In this document: positions 39,331 to 51,269 of the stretch, one piece after another
Layout: each line of letters starts with the position of its first letter
Numbering within the stretch: position 1 is the first letter of the stretch
DNA from: Candidatus Pandoraea novymonadis
Lineage (GTDB): Bacteria; Pseudomonadota; Gammaproteobacteria; Burkholderiales; Burkholderiaceae
Assembly (NCBI RefSeq): GCF_003004665.1
Contig: NZ_MUHY01000001.1
Location: 124,001 to 188,000, forward strand
Direction of reading: 5' to 3'
DNA: 64,000 nt
The notes under the pieces: model-generated
Databases searched by the model: none
What the model was told of the DNA's origin: nothing
The model's input: the letters and a program-made list of their open reading frames with translations, nothing else
Made by a program: the position numbers and the translations under genes

Positions 39331-40668
39331 ATGAAACCTGTGATTGCACTTGTTGGACGCCCTAATGTTGGAAAATCAACACTCTTTAATCGTTTGACTC
39401 GGTCTCGTGATGCGCTCGTTGCTGACTTTCCGGGTTTCACGCGTGACCGGCACTATGGCGAAGGCCGGCTTGGCAAATATCCTTATCTTGTGATTGATAC
39501 AGGTGGTTTTGAGCCAGTAACGAGGGATGGTATTTTTCACGAGATGGGTAAACAGACCTCCCAGGCTGTGGTTGAAGCCGATATGGTTATTTTTGTCGTT
39601 GATGGGCGGTTGGGGGTTGTGCCGCAGGACCTCATTATTGCTGATTACCTGCGCAAGACAGGGCGGCCGATCATGGTTGTTGTCAATAAGACAGAGGGCA
39701 TGAAGTTTACCGCCGTTGTCAATGAATTTTATGAACTTGGTTTGGGTGAGCCATTTGCAATTTCTTCTGCGCATGGTGATGGCGTCGGAGAAGTAATCGA
39801 TATTGCGCTCGAGTCGTTCTGCATGCATGTTGAGGAAACTAATGTATCGCAACAAAACAATGGTCGTATTCGGATTGCTATTGTCGGTCGTCCGAATGTT
39901 GGAAAATCAACGTTAGTCAACGCTCTTCTAGGAGAAGAGCGTGTGGTTACTTTTGATATGCCAGGCACAACACGAGACTCTATTTATATTGATTTTGAGC
40001 GACATCAAAAACTCTACACCTTGATCGATACTGCTGGTTTGAGGCGTCGAGGTAAAGTTTTCGAAGCGATCGAAAAGTTTTCTGTGGTTAAAACACTACA
40101 GTCGATTGCAGATGCTAATGTTGTTATTTTGTTGCTTGATGCTCGTCAAGATATCTCGAGTCAGGATGCTAATATTGCTGCCTTTATTGTTGAGTCGGGG
40201 CGAGCATTAGTAGTGGGTGTCAATAAATGGGACGATATTGATGAGTATCTTCGTAATTGTATAAAAGAAGAATTGAAGAGAAAACTTAAGTTCCTTGAAT
40301 TTGCTAATGTTCACTTTATTTCGGCGTTGAAGATAATTGGTGTTGGACAATTGATGTATTCGGTCGATAGTGCTTATACCGCGGCAATGGCAAAATTGCC
40401 AACGCCAAAGTTGACGCGAACTTTGCAGGAAGCAGTCGCATTCCAACAGCCACGCCGTTATGGATTCTCGCGGCCAAAATTACGATATGCTCACCAGGGT
40501 GGATCAAATCCACCAATTATTGTGATTCACGGCAATGGTCTCGATGGTGTCACTGAGGCATATAAACGTTATCTTGAACGCAGATTTCGTGAAGCTTTTG
40601 GAGTTAAGGGAACTCCATTACGTATTGAATTTCGAAATGGAAAAAATCCTTATGCAAAAACAGAATGA
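39331..40668 (+). CDS. der: Ribosome-assembly GTPase Der (EngA)
   Basis: A 445-residue protein with two tandem GTPase domains needed for 50S subunit maturation. First P-loop [12 protein letters not shown] at residues 9-20 with DTGGF; second P-loop [12 protein letters not shown] near residues 187-198 with [11 protein letters not shown] and NKWDD. A KH-like C-terminal domain follows ([18 protein letters not shown]). ATG 39331 is used rather than TTG 39325. The two P-loops share the nucleotide string GTTGGAAAATCAAC, so they form a short exact repeat. Confidence 0.97.
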   Translation: MKPVIALVGRPNVGKSTLFNRLTRSRDALVADFPGFTRDRHYGEGRLGKYPYLVIDTGGFEPVTRDGIFHEMGKQTSQAVVEADMVIFVVDGRLGVVPQDLIIADYLRKTGRPIMVVVNKTEGMKFTAVVNEFYELGLGEPFAISSAHGDGVGEVIDIALESFCMHVEETNVSQQNNGRIRIAIVGRPNVGKSTLVNALLGEERVVTFDMPGTTRDSIYIDFERHQKLYTLIDTAGLRRRGKVFEAIEKFSVVKTLQSIADANVVILLLDARQDISSQDANIAAFIVESGRALVVGVNKWDDIDEYLRNCIKEELKRKLKFLEFANVHFISALKIIGVGQLMYSVDSAYTAAMAKLPTPKLTRTLQEAVAFQQPRRYGFSRPKLRYAHQGGSNPPIIVIHGNGLDGVTEAYKRYLERRFREAFGVKGTPLRIEFRNGKNPYAKTE

Positions 40669-40784
40669 ATCATCGATGCTGTACGTGATTTTGCTAAAAT
40701 CAGCTATAGTATTGAGGTTGAAATATAGTGTGACTACACCTTCCAGCTTACGGGCAATAGATAAAAAAATAAATGGAGTATCCT

Positions 40785-41021
40785 ATGGGCAGCAAAGGGC
40801 AACTGTTACAAGATCCGTTTTTGAATGTTTTGCGCAAAGAAAATGTTCCCGTTTCGATCTATCTCGTCAATGGTATTAAGTTGCAGGGAAATATTGAGTC
40901 GTTTGATCAGTATGTTGTTTTATTGCGTAATACAGTGACGCAGATGGTATATAAGCACGCGATCTCTACTGTGGTCCCGACGCGTGCAGTAAATTTCAAT
41001 ATGGAAGCCGAGTCAACTTGA
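40785..41021 (+). CDS. hfq: RNA chaperone Hfq
   Basis: A 78-residue Sm-like hexamer that pairs small RNAs with mRNAs. The sequence is near-identical to Burkholderia Hfq: [35 protein letters not shown] and the Sm2 motif [12 protein letters not shown]. The short C-terminal tail ends MEAEST. ATG 40785 with GGAG six bases upstream decides the start over ATG 40773. Between der and hflX, as in the whole family. Confidence 0.98.
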   Translation: MGSKGQLLQDPFLNVLRKENVPVSIYLVNGIKLQGNIESFDQYVVLLRNTVTQMVYKHAISTVVPTRAVNFNMEAEST

Positions 41022-41094
41022 TCTTAATTCTTCTGGTAAAATAAAAAAATTATTTCACATATTTTTAAATCTATTCTATTTTTACGCATATTAT

Positions 41095-42189
41095 TTGATA
41101 AATGCCGCTCTTGTTGGTATTGATTTCGGAAAAATCGATTTCGAAGCTGCTCTCCATGAACTTGATCTTCTGACGAAAAGTGCAGGGGCACGGTCTGTAA
41201 TTACGATCACTGGTCGTCGTTGTAGTCCTGATGCAAAATTATTCATCGGTAAAGGTAAGGCCGAGGAGCTGAAAGAAGCTATTCGTCACTACGCAGCTGA
41301 ATTAGTGATTTTGAATCACAGTTTAAGTCCTGGGCAGCAGCGTAATCTCGAGAATTTTCTTGGAACACGCGTTGTTGATCGTACTGCTTTGATTCTTGAT
41401 ATTTTTGCACAACGGGCGAAGAGCTATGAAGGCAAATTACAGGTTGAACTTGCGCAATTGAATTACTTAAGTACACGCCTCGTACGTGCTTGGACTCATT
41501 TGGAGCGTCAAAAAGGTGGAATTGGTTTGCGGGGACCCGGTGAAACTCAGCTTGAAACAGATCGTCGTTTGATTGGTGGTCGTGTAAAACTACTAAAAAT
41601 GAGGTTGGCTAAGTTGCGGCGTCAGCATGATACGCAGCGCCGTTTACGTAAACGTAATGGTACGATTTCGATCTCAGTGGTTGGATATACCAATGCGGGT
41701 AAATCCACATTATTCAATGCTTTGACGAAAGCAAAGGTTTACGCCGCTGATCAGTTGTTTGCAACACTTGATACGACATCACGACGTGTTTACTTGGATA
41801 CTATTGGAAACGTAGTATTGTCCGATACTGTTGGATTTATTCGTGAGTTGCCTTATCAATTAGTGGCGGCATTCCGTGCGACTTTGGAAGAAACGGTGCA
41901 CGCCGATATCTTGTTACATGTCGTCGACGCCTCGAATTCTGTACGTAGAGACCAGATGGACGAAGTGAATGAAGTTTTGTCTGACATTAACTGCGCTGAT
42001 ATTCCACAGATTCTGGTTTGGAATAAAATTGATCTTGTGCCGAGATTAATATCGCATCGACCTTACATTCAGCGCGATGAGACTGGTCGAATTTCGCGTG
42101 TGTTCTTGAGTGCTCACACAGGAGAAGGACTTGATTTACTTCGACAGGCGATTTCAGAGTTAGTAAGGTTAAATATTGAGTTACAATGA
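41095..42189 (+). CDS. hflX: Ribosome-associated GTPase HflX
   Basis: A 364-residue GTPase that splits stalled ribosomes. The N-terminal HflX domain has GKGKAEELKEA and DRTALILDIFAQRA, then the coiled linker GLRGPGETQLETDRR, and the G domain with P-loop VGYTNAGKSTLFNAL near residues 198-212, DTVGFIRELP and VWNKIDLV. It starts at TTG 41095 (MINAALVGIDFGKIDF matches relatives exactly from INAALVG); no ATG is available at the family start and no clear Shine-Dalgarno is seen. Confidence 0.94.
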   Translation: MINAALVGIDFGKIDFEAALHELDLLTKSAGARSVITITGRRCSPDAKLFIGKGKAEELKEAIRHYAAELVILNHSLSPGQQRNLENFLGTRVVDRTALILDIFAQRAKSYEGKLQVELAQLNYLSTRLVRAWTHLERQKGGIGLRGPGETQLETDRRLIGGRVKLLKMRLAKLRRQHDTQRRLRKRNGTISISVVGYTNAGKSTLFNALTKAKVYAADQLFATLDTTSRRVYLDTIGNVVLSDTVGFIRELPYQLVAAFRATLEETVHADILLHVVDASNSVRRDQMDEVNEVLSDINCADIPQILVWNKIDLVPRLISHRPYIQRDETGRISRVFLSAHTGEGLDLLRQAISELVRLNIELQ

Positions 42190-42382
42190 GGCGGAGACGC
42201 CACCTTTAGTTGATGAATTTTAAAAAAAGAGCTAAGGACGTTTAAAAAACGTTACATAATGATTTACCTATTGCCCTATTTTTTAACAGGCTATGGCATT
42301 AGTATGCCGAATAGTGGATGAGGATAGTTGTGGAAGGTGTCACCAGGCCACTTTAAGTTTCATTATCGATAACTTTTTTACC

Positions 42383-43684
42383 ATGCTTCTTTTTATGCTT
42401 TCAAGAGCCTTAATGCGAAGAGTTGGCTTAATTTTTTCCCTGAATGACCCGCGGTGGGGACGAAGTCAGGGCAATGAACCCCTAACGGGAGTTGATGAGC
42501 TGAACCAAAACACTCCTGATCTGAAAGATCAAGGATCTCATCGAAAAGATAGTCCGCCTGATCTTGATGAACTTTGGCGAGATTTTAATCATCGATTGAC
42601 TAATCTATTTCGCCGAAAAAATGGCAATCAGGGTAAGTCTTCTGGTACCAAGAGTACCTCAGGCTTAGGTCTTATCGTTGCCATTGTGATCGCTGCCTTG
42701 ATTTTCCTGGCTTCAGGGATTTTTATTGTTCAGGAAGGACAGGTGGGAGTTGTGACTGAGTTTGGACGGTACAAATATACCACTACATCGGGCATTCAGT
42801 GGCGTTTTCCGTATCCATTTCAGTCTCATGAGATCGTCAATATGTCTCAAATCCGTTCAGTCGAGGTTGGTCGTCCGAATACGATTCGTGATACAGACCT
42901 CAAGGATTCGTCTATGCTGACAAGCGATGAGAACATTATTGACGTGCGTTTTGCAGTTCAGTATCGCATTAAAGATGCGAGTGAATTATTATTTAATAAT
43001 CTTGATGCGGAATCTTCAGTTGGTTTGGCAGCTGCCACTGCAGTCCGGGAGATTGTTGGCAAGAGCAAAATGGATTTTGTTCTTTACGCGGGTCGCGAAG
43101 AGATCGCGAATGAATTAGTTTCGTCGATTCAGCGCATTCTGGATGGTTATAAGAGTGGTATCATCGTAACTACGGTGACAATACAAAGTGTCCAACCCCC
43201 AGAACAGGTTCAGGCAGCATTTGATGATGCAATTAAGGCAGGGCAAGATCTAGAGCGTTTGAAGAACGAAGCTCAGTCCTATGCTAACGATGTGGTGCCC
43301 CGTGCACAGGGGACAGCTTCGCGTTTAACAGAGGATGCTGCCGCTTATAAGGCACGTACCGTTTCGGCTGCACAAGGTGATGCTGATCGTTTCAAGGCCG
43401 TTCAGGAGGCCTATGCTAAGGCACCGGCGGTTACGCGTGAGCGAATGTATCTTGAAGCTATGCAGCAAATTTATTCCCGCACAACCAAGATTTTGATTGA
43501 TACGAAGAGCAATAACAACATGTTGTATTTGCCGCTAGATAAAATCATGGAGCATAATCGTGCTGAGAGTATTACTGAAGTGACTCCTGCTGCTGCAGGA
43601 AAAATGAGCGATGACCTTGCTACAGCTGATGATTATGATCGATCTCCCGAGAGACTTCGCAACCGCGAGCGAGACTCACGCTAA
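42383..43684 (+). CDS. hflK: FtsH-protease modulator HflK
   Basis: A 433-residue SPFH/band-7 membrane protein that with HflC encloses FtsH. The Pro/Asp-rich cytoplasmic N-terminus contains NDPRWGR and PPDLDELWRDFN, then one transmembrane helix at about residues 92-114 (LGLIVAIVIAALIFLASG), the band-7 domain beginning VQEGQVGVVTEFG, a coiled coil (KAGQDLERLKNEAQSYANDV) and the typical NNMLYLPLDKIM end. ATG 42383 gives the same distance to NDPRWGR as in Burkholderia; the frame is open to 42293, and ATG 42395 and 42413 are alternatives. hflC follows after 12 bases. Confidence 0.92.
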   Translation: MLLFMLSRALMRRVGLIFSLNDPRWGRSQGNEPLTGVDELNQNTPDLKDQGSHRKDSPPDLDELWRDFNHRLTNLFRRKNGNQGKSSGTKSTSGLGLIVAIVIAALIFLASGIFIVQEGQVGVVTEFGRYKYTTTSGIQWRFPYPFQSHEIVNMSQIRSVEVGRPNTIRDTDLKDSSMLTSDENIIDVRFAVQYRIKDASELLFNNLDAESSVGLAAATAVREIVGKSKMDFVLYAGREEIANELVSSIQRILDGYKSGIIVTTVTIQSVQPPEQVQAAFDDAIKAGQDLERLKNEAQSYANDVVPRAQGTASRLTEDAAAYKARTVSAAQGDADRFKAVQEAYAKAPAVTRERMYLEAMQQIYSRTTKILIDTKSNNNMLYLPLDKIMEHNRAESITEVTPAAAGKMSDDLATADDYDRSPERLRNRERDSR

Positions 43685-43696
43685 GAGGATAGGCTC

Positions 43697-44596
43697 ATGA
43701 ACCGTATTGGAACCATTATTTTTACGCTCATCATTTTGATGTTTGTTTTTGTCTCTATGGTGTTTGTGGTCGATCAACGACGTTTTGCGATTGTGTTTTC
43801 GTTGGGTGAAATTAAAAAGGTGATTGACAAGCCAGGTTTACATTTTAAATTACCTCCACCACTTGAGAATGTGCTTTATTTCGAAAAGCGGATCATGACG
43901 ATTGATAATCCTGAGCCCGAGCGTTTCATCACTGCTGAGAAAAAGAACTTAATTGTCGATTCGTATGTGAAGTGGCGTATTGTTGACCCGCGTAAGTTTT
44001 ATATCAGTTTTAAAGGTGACAACAATCTAGCTCGTGATCGTTTGACGCAGCAGATTCGTTCAGCGTTGCAAGAGGCTTTTACAAAAAGGACTGTAAGCGA
44101 AGTGGTATCTTCACAACGTGAACAGGTAATGCAGTGGGTGCGCCACAAGGTTGGGGATGATGCTGCGGAAGTTGGGATTCAGATCGTTGATGTGCGAATG
44201 CGACGTGTTGATCTGTCTTCTGGTATTAGCGAGTCAGTGTATCGTCGTATGGAGGCGGAGCGTAAGCGTGTGGCAAATGAGCTACGTTCTACCGGTGCTG
44301 CTGAGGCTGAGCGAATTCGTGCAGATGCAGACCGCCAGCGAGATATTGTGGTGGCAGAAGCCTATGCCAAAGCTGAGAGAATTAAAGGTGAGGGAGATGC
44401 TCAAGCATCGTTGATTTACGGTAAGGCTTTTGGTCGTGATGCACAATTTGCGAAGTTTTATCAGAGCTTAGAAGCTTATCGGAATACTTTTCGAGACAAG
44501 AAAGATGTGATTATTACGGATCCATACTCTGATTTCTTTCGCTTTATGAGAAATTCCAAAGCAACTGGTACATCTAAAGAACAAGCGGGTAAATGA
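43697..44596 (+). CDS. hflC: FtsH-protease modulator HflC
   Basis: A 299-residue partner of HflK. N-terminal signal-anchor at residues 5-24 (GTIIFTLIILMFVFVSMVF), band-7 domain (VVDQRRFAIVFSLGEIKKV, RFITAEKKNLIVDSYVKWRI), and coiled-coil stretch (ERKRVANELRSTGAAEAERI). Most of it would lie in the periplasm. ATG 43697 has AGAGGA upstream. A hairpin with T tract at 44676 ends this transcript, separating hflX-hflK-hflC from hisZ-purA. Confidence 0.96.
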   Translation: MNRIGTIIFTLIILMFVFVSMVFVVDQRRFAIVFSLGEIKKVIDKPGLHFKLPPPLENVLYFEKRIMTIDNPEPERFITAEKKNLIVDSYVKWRIVDPRKFYISFKGDNNLARDRLTQQIRSALQEAFTKRTVSEVVSSQREQVMQWVRHKVGDDAAEVGIQIVDVRMRRVDLSSGISESVYRRMEAERKRVANELRSTGAAEAERIRADADRQRDIVVAEAYAKAERIKGEGDAQASLIYGKAFGRDAQFAKFYQSLEAYRNTFRDKKDVIITDPYSDFFRFMRNSKATGTSKEQAGK

Positions 44597-44675
44597 GATC
44601 GCACTGAAAATTCTGTTGAATAATCTGTATTTTTTCCATTTACTTACTTGTTTTCTCTCTAGTATTGACTTTCAT

Positions 44676-44708
44676 GCCCTGATTTTTATCAGGGTGTCTT
44701 CTTTTTTG
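44676..44708 (+). terminator. Terminator after hflC
   Basis: CCCTGAT (44677-44683) and ATCAGGG (44688-44694) pair around a TTTT loop, extended by a G-T pair, followed by the T-rich GTCTTCTTTTTT. Confidence 0.75.
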
Positions 44709-44842
44709 TAAGAAGTGTTATATGCAAGATGTGTTATATACTTCCAAAGTCTTCGTAAGTGCCTGTTTTTCTGCTTTTTGTTTATGAGTGTTTTAGCTGA
44801 TTTTTGAATAGCGTTTTCTCATCTCTTTATCAAGATATTTCC

Positions 44843-45991
44843 ATGTCGAAGTGGCTACTTCCAGAAAACATTGCTGATGTGTTGCCCTTAGAAGCACGTA
44901 AGATTGAAGATCTGCGACGTCTGATGCTTGATCGATTTCGCACTTATGGCTACGAGCTTGTTATGCCACCCTTGGTAGAGTACGTTGAGTCTTTGCTGAC
45001 CGGGATTGGTCATGACTTAGATTTGCAGACCTTTAAACTTGTTGATCAATTATCGGGCCGCACGATGGGTTTGCGTGCTGATATCACGCCACAAATTGCC
45101 CGTATCGATGCCCATTTACTCGATCGTAAAGCGGTTACTCGTTTGTGTTACGCTGGCAGTGTTTTATTTACAAGGCCTCGTAACTTATTGGGGGCACGTG
45201 AGTCAATTCAAATTGGAGCGGAAATTTTTGGACATGGAAGCCTGGAAGCCGATTTGGAGATTCAAGAGTTATTGTTACATTGTTTAAGGTTAGCTGGCCT
45301 TGACCATATTCGTATTGATCTTTGTCATGCAGGTATACTCGACGCTTTGCTTGATAGTGTTCCGGAGGCTAAGGCACTCGAATCAATGTTATTTAGTGCA
45401 TTGGCAAAGAAAGATGTATCTGAACTTAGGGAGCTAACAGCTGCCTTGCCACCCGTAACACGTGAAGCATTACGCGCTTTGCCCAAGCTATACGGTGCTC
45501 CAAGTATTATTGATGAAGCTCGTCATCGTCTGCCTGATTTACTTCGTGTACGAGAGGCGCTCGAGGATCTCGCTTATTTGGCGGCACAGAGTAAAGAGAC
45601 TGTTGTCACAATCGATTTGGCGGATCTACGAGGCTATAAATACCACAATGGCGTGATGTTCTCTGCTTATGTTGATGGAATTCCAAATGCTATTGCTCGT
45701 GGAGGACGTTATGATAGGGCAGGATTATCGTGTGGTCAGGAACGTCCTGCGACAGGGTTTTCGCTAGATTTGCCTGAATTGGCAAGAATTGCCAGAATAG
45801 AAGCACGAAGGCAGGCTATTTTGGCGCCTGCCGGTGACCCACCTGGCTTATCAGTCAAGGTCAAGATGCTCCGTGATATGGGTGAAGTTGTCATCTGTAT
45901 GATGACAGGCCACCATTATGATTTGGAAGAATTTGCTTGTGATCGTGTGTTGGTCGAGAAAAATGGAGAGTGGGTTGTGGTAGCTCGCTGA
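44843..45991 (+). CDS. hisZ: ATP phosphoribosyltransferase regulatory subunit HisZ
   Basis: A 382-residue HisRS-like protein that activates the short form of HisG in the first step of histidine synthesis. It starts [20 protein letters not shown], as in Burkholderia, and keeps the class II core ([37 protein letters not shown]), but lacks an anticodon-binding domain. An upstream TTG at 44804 is in frame; ATG 44843 is the family start. Its retention implies hisG and probably the histidine pathway are kept elsewhere. Co-directional with purA, 63 bases apart. Confidence 0.94.
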   Translation: MSKWLLPENIADVLPLEARKIEDLRRLMLDRFRTYGYELVMPPLVEYVESLLTGIGHDLDLQTFKLVDQLSGRTMGLRADITPQIARIDAHLLDRKAVTRLCYAGSVLFTRPRNLLGARESIQIGAEIFGHGSLEADLEIQELLLHCLRLAGLDHIRIDLCHAGILDALLDSVPEAKALESMLFSALAKKDVSELRELTAALPPVTREALRALPKLYGAPSIIDEARHRLPDLLRVREALEDLAYLAAQSKETVVTIDLADLRGYKYHNGVMFSAYVDGIPNAIARGGRYDRAGLSCGQERPATGFSLDLPELARIARIEARRQAILAPAGDPPGLSVKVKMLRDMGEVVICMMTGHHYDLEEFACDRVLVEKNGEWVVVAR

Positions 45992-46024
45992 AAAAGCAGC
46001 GCTCCTTTGTGCTAACACGGGTAA

Positions 46025-47401
<1,377 letters not shown>

Positions 47402-47437
47402 CATATCGGAGAGTTAATACCTAGTTGAGAAAGGGGT

Positions 47438-47974
47438 ATGAATTTGTCGAAAAAAGACGATGATAATCTTTGGATCTCATGGGATGAATATCATCGTATG
47501 ATTGAGTATTTGGCGTTCATAATCTACGAATCTCAGTGGAAATTCGATCAAATTCTGTGTCTTGCCCGTGGAGGTTTACGCGTTGGAGACCATTTGTCGC
47601 GTATCTATGGTCTTCCGCTTGCCATTTTGGCAACAAGTTCCTATCATGACTCTACTGGGATGGTGCGTTCTGATCTGGATATAGCTCAGCACATCACCAT
47701 TACACGTGGTGCATTGAAAGGAAGAGTGTTATTAGTTGATGATTTAGTGGATTCTGGCGTCACGATTCAGCGTGTCCTTTTTCATTTAAAGGATCGCTTT
47801 CCAGAGGTGACTGAGATAAGGTCTGCAGTCTTATGGTGCAAATCACGTTCGATATTAGTACCCGATTATTATGTCAAGTTCTTGTTGATGAATCCTTGGA
47901 TTCATCAACCGTTTGAATATTACGATGCATTATCGCCTGAAAATCTTTCGATTTTAATTCGACGATCAAAGTAA
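47438..47974 (+). CDS. Purine-type phosphoribosyltransferase
   Basis: A 178-residue type I PRTase. The PRPP-binding motif VLLVDDLVDSGVT is near residues 105-117, and the core strand ILCLARGGLRVGDHLSR near 39-55. Behind purA in Burkholderia lies a similar gene annotated as a hypoxanthine or xanthine phosphoribosyltransferase; the exact base is not readable here. The C-terminal WIHQPFEYYDALSPENL resembles xanthine-guanine types. ATG 47438 with GGGGT upstream. It ends at a strong hairpin. Confidence 0.87.
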   Translation: MNLSKKDDDNLWISWDEYHRMIEYLAFIIYESQWKFDQILCLARGGLRVGDHLSRIYGLPLAILATSSYHDSTGMVRSDLDIAQHITITRGALKGRVLLVDDLVDSGVTIQRVLFHLKDRFPEVTEIRSAVLWCKSRSILVPDYYVKFLLMNPWIHQPFEYYDALSPENLSILIRRSK

Positions 47975-47990
47975 AACACGTGGGATGAGA

Positions 47991-48034
47991 AAAAAGGGAG
48001 GGGGTTCATGAAAAAATGAACCCCCTCCCTTTTT
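47991..48034. terminator. Strong bidirectional terminator between the PRTase gene and prlC
   Basis: A perfect 19-bp inverted repeat (arm AAAAAGGGAGGGGGTTCAT at 47991-48009, partner 48016-48034) with a six-base loop and A and T runs at the two sides, between convergent genes. Confidence 0.95.
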
Positions 48035-48076
48035 CAGAAGATTTTGTAGACTTCGGACAGCCCTGAGCTTTTATCT

Positions 48077-50170
48077 TCAATTCTTTGAAATCATTCCACT
48101 ATGACGAAGCAATGCATCGACATTTGGTGGGCGACCGCGGAAAGCAATGAACGATGTCATTGCTTCACGACTTCCGCCAACAGCTAAGATTTCATCGTGA
48201 TAACGTTTTCCCGTAACAGTATCGAGGATTGTTCCGCTTGACCTGGCTGCTTCTTCGAATGCTGAATATACATCTGCCGACAGCACTTCGGCCCATTTGT
48301 AACTATAGTAGCCAGCGGCATAACCTCCAGAGAAAATATGACTGAAAGTGAGTGGCCATCTGGAGAACTCCACTTGTGGGATGACGTTGAATTTTGCATT
48401 GATGTTGCGTGACAGATCGAGCACTGATGGCATTGGAGAGTGTGGATCGAAGTCGTAATGTAAATGCATATCGAAGTCCGAAAGCATTAACTGACGTAGC
48501 ATTATCAGACCACTTTGGAAATTACGGGCGGCAATCATTTTGTCGAAGAGTGTGCGTGGCAGCGATTTTCCGGTATCAACATGGGATGTCATATGTTCTA
48601 TCACATCCCATTCCCAGCAGAAATTTTCCATGAATTGCGATGGTAGTTCAACAGCATCCCACTCGACACCGTTGATGCCTGCAACGGCGCTGTCTTCTAT
48701 TTTTGTTAACACGTGGTGTAAGGTATGACCGAATTCATGGAATAGCGTAATGACGTCCTCGTGCAGTAATAAGGCTGTTTTGTTGCGTACAGGAGCTGCG
48801 AAGTTACATACCAAATATGCGATAGGTGTTTGTAATTTGCCATCATGTAGACGTTTTCTCGTACGAGCGCTGTCCATCCAAGCCCCCCCTCTTTTCCCTT
48901 CACGTGAAAAGAGATCCATATAGAATTGTGCTATGAGCTCGCCGTTGCGCTCGATCCTGAAGAAGCGAACGTCTGGATGCCACACTTCAGCAACCTGAGA
49001 CTTGATGGTTATATCGAAGAGCTTGCTAGCAACGCGAAATAGGCCATCAAGGACTTTGGGTAGAGGGAAGTACTGACGCACTTCATTTTCTGAGAACATA
49101 TATCGTTGCTGACGTAGTTTCTCTGAGGCGTAGGCTATGTCCCAGGGTTGTATGTCATGGATGCCAAGAGATTGTGTGGCGAATTCACAAAGTTCATCCC
49201 AATCTTTTTCGGCATAGTGACGAGCTTTTTTTGCGAGGTCTTCCAGAAATTTAAGAACTTGTACTGGAGAGGCGGCCATTTTCGACTCCAGTGACAATTC
49301 AGCATAATTTTTGAAACCTAACATACATGCTTCTTCAGCTCTTAAGACGAGTTGTTCGATGACGTTTTCTGTATTGTCCCAAGTTGGATCGCCTTGACCG
49401 TACTCTGGCCCTAGTTCGGACGCACGGGTTACATTTGCCTTAAACATTGTTTCTCGAAGATTTCGGTTGTCGGCGTATTGCAAAATCGGGAAATAAGATG
49501 GGAAGTGTAGAGTGAATTTCCAGCCCTCCTTATTCTGGCTATCTCGTTCGGCGGTAGCACGGGCTGCTTCCAGATCCTCTTCCGGTAACCCGGATAGATC
49601 TCGGATGTCAGTGACGATATAAGAAAACTTATTTGTGGCATCAAGTACATGATCAGAAAATGCTTTGGCTAGTTTGGCCTGTGATTCTTTAATTTCCGCA
49701 AAGCGTGTTTTCTGATTCTCTGATAATTCCGCACCACCTAAGCGGAAGCCGCGTATCTCATTATTGATAATTTTTTTTCGAGAGTTGGATAAACCAGAAA
49801 ATTCAGAGCTTAACGCGATCGCTTTATATTTTTCAAATAAAGCGAGATTTTGAGTGATGCTGGTTGAAAATTCTGTTATGCGCGGAAGATTCTCGTTATA
49901 GGCCGCACGTAATTCAGGGGTATCTGCGACAGCTGTTAGGTGCCCAATAATTTCCCAGGCGCGGTTCAAACCTTCGGTACCCGCTTCAAGTGCATCTAAG
50001 ATATTTGTCCAGTTAGCTATAGTTGTTGGATCGGCGATATGTGCAACAGTGGTTTTTGCAGTTTTTAGAAGTATATCGATTGCTGGGGTAATATGTTCGG
50101 AACGAATCTCCGAAAAACGCGGCAAGTTCCCAATATCGAGTAGAGGATTGGTAGGGTGTATAGTGTTCAT
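48077..50170 (-). CDS. prlC: Oligopeptidase A (M3 metallopeptidase)
   Basis: A 697-residue cytoplasmic zinc peptidase that degrades short peptides, including cleaved signal peptides. The zinc motif HEFGH is near residue 477 in ITLFHEFGHTLHHVL, with the third ligand region GVEWDAVELPSQFMENF behind it, and FSHIFSGGYAAGYYSYKWAE near the C-terminus is the substrate-binding Tyr region. Length is normal for the family. ATG 50170. folD lies upstream on the same strand, separated by 235 bases. Confidence 0.95.
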   Translation of the reverse strand: MNTIHPTNPLLDIGNLPRFSEIRSEHITPAIDILLKTAKTTVAHIADPTTIANWTNILDALEAGTEGLNRAWEIIGHLTAVADTPELRAAYNENLPRITEFSTSITQNLALFEKYKAIALSSEFSGLSNSRKKIINNEIRGFRLGGAELSENQKTRFAEIKESQAKLAKAFSDHVLDATNKFSYIVTDIRDLSGLPEEDLEAARATAERDSQNKEGWKFTLHFPSYFPILQYADNRNLRETMFKANVTRASELGPEYGQGDPTWDNTENVIEQLVLRAEEACMLGFKNYAELSLESKMAASPVQVLKFLEDLAKKARHYAEKDWDELCEFATQSLGIHDIQPWDIAYASEKLRQQRYMFSENEVRQYFPLPKVLDGLFRVASKLFDITIKSQVAEVWHPDVRFFRIERNGELIAQFYMDLFSREGKRGGAWMDSARTRKRLHDGKLQTPIAYLVCNFAAPVRNKTALLLHEDVITLFHEFGHTLHHVLTKIEDSAVAGINGVEWDAVELPSQFMENFCWEWDVIEHMTSHVDTGKSLPRTLFDKMIAARNFQSGLIMLRQLMLSDFDMHLHYDFDPHSPMPSVLDLSRNINAKFNVIPQVEFSRWPLTFSHIFSGGYAAGYYSYKWAEVLSADVYSAFEEAARSSGTILDTVTGKRYHDEILAVGGSREAMTSFIAFRGRPPNVDALLRHSGMISKN

Positions 50171-50405
50171 GCAATGAATATTCCTTAGGATAAACTTAGA
50201 AATAGTGTGCGTGACAGCACATTAGTTTTTAGTTTTTTGGAATCGAGTATATACGCCAGAAGGTAGCACATGAAACGATCCATAGCTTAATGAATTTACC
50301 TCGGAGTTTCATCTGGCTGAGGCTGGTGTGCTTTGTAAAAAAGTTCATGGAATGTGCGGATATACTTTGATAGTCTAAAATACTGTTAGCCGTTGATGCT
50401 TAGAA

Positions 50406-51269
50406 TCATTTGGTAGCTTTCCTGAGTGCATTTTCAGTTGCTTCTATGGTATTGACGAGTAACATGGTAATGGTCATCGGTCCAACACCGCCAGGTACCG
50501 GTGTAATCCAGCCAGCTACATCTTTGACTCTAGGGAAGTCAACATCACCACAAAGTTTGCCAGCATTATCTCGATTGATGCCGACGTCGATTACTGCTGC
50601 CCCTGGTTTGACCATGTCGGCCGTGACAATATTAGGCCGACCCACGGCTGCGATAATCACATCGGCTTTACGTGTATGCGATCCTAGGTCACGGGTTTTG
50701 CTGTTGCAAAGGGTGACTGTGGCTCCTGCATGGAGCATCATCATGGCCATTGGCTTGCCAACGATATTGGATGTGCCGATGATTACGGCATACGTACCCT
50801 GTAACGGAAAACTGATCGATTCGAGCATTTTTATGCAGCCGTAAGGGGTGCATGGACGAAATAGTGCCGCACCGGTCATCAGTGCTCCAGCATTTGATAG
50901 ATGGAAGCCGTCGACATCTTTTTCTACTGCGATCGCCTCGATGACCTTGTGAGTATCGATATGTTTTGGGAGTGGCAGTTGCACGAGGATGCCGTGAATT
51001 TTTGGATTTTTGTTCAGGTCGTCTATGCGCGCAACTAATTGAGCTTCTGTTAGATCGTAGGGATAGTGCTCGAATGAAGAATAGAGGCCGTTGTCTTTGC
51101 AAGCTTTTATTTTATTGCGAACGTATACTTGGCTCGCCGGATCTTCGCCGACAAGTATGACAGCTAGGCCCGGTTGATGCCCTCTGGCAGTTAAAACAGC
51201 CGATCTAGCAGCAACTTCGCTACGAATTTTTTTGGCAAGATCGTTGCCGTCGATTAGGTTGGCTGTCAT
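50406..51269 (-). CDS. folD: Bifunctional methylenetetrahydrofolate dehydrogenase/cyclohydrolase
   Basis: A 287-residue enzyme of one-carbon metabolism, interconverting 5,10-methylene- and 10-formyl-tetrahydrofolate with NADP. Seen are [14 protein letters not shown] with the catalytic Lys, [12 protein letters not shown], the KDVDGFH loop, the NADP site [21 protein letters not shown] and the end [21 protein letters not shown] 51269. In Burkholderia it lies in this order beside prlC and the pyruvate dehydrogenase genes. Confidence 0.96.
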   Translation of the reverse strand: MTANLIDGNDLAKKIRSEVAARSAVLTARGHQPGLAVILVGEDPASQVYVRNKIKACKDNGLYSSFEHYPYDLTEAQLVARIDDLNKNPKIHGILVQLPLPKHIDTHKVIEAIAVEKDVDGFHLSNAGALMTGAALFRPCTPYGCIKMLESISFPLQGTYAVIIGTSNIVGKPMAMMMLHAGATVTLCNSKTRDLGSHTRKADVIIAAVGRPNIVTADMVKPGAAVIDVGINRDNAGKLCGDVDFPRVKDVAGWITPVPGGVGPMTITMLLVNTIEATENALRKATK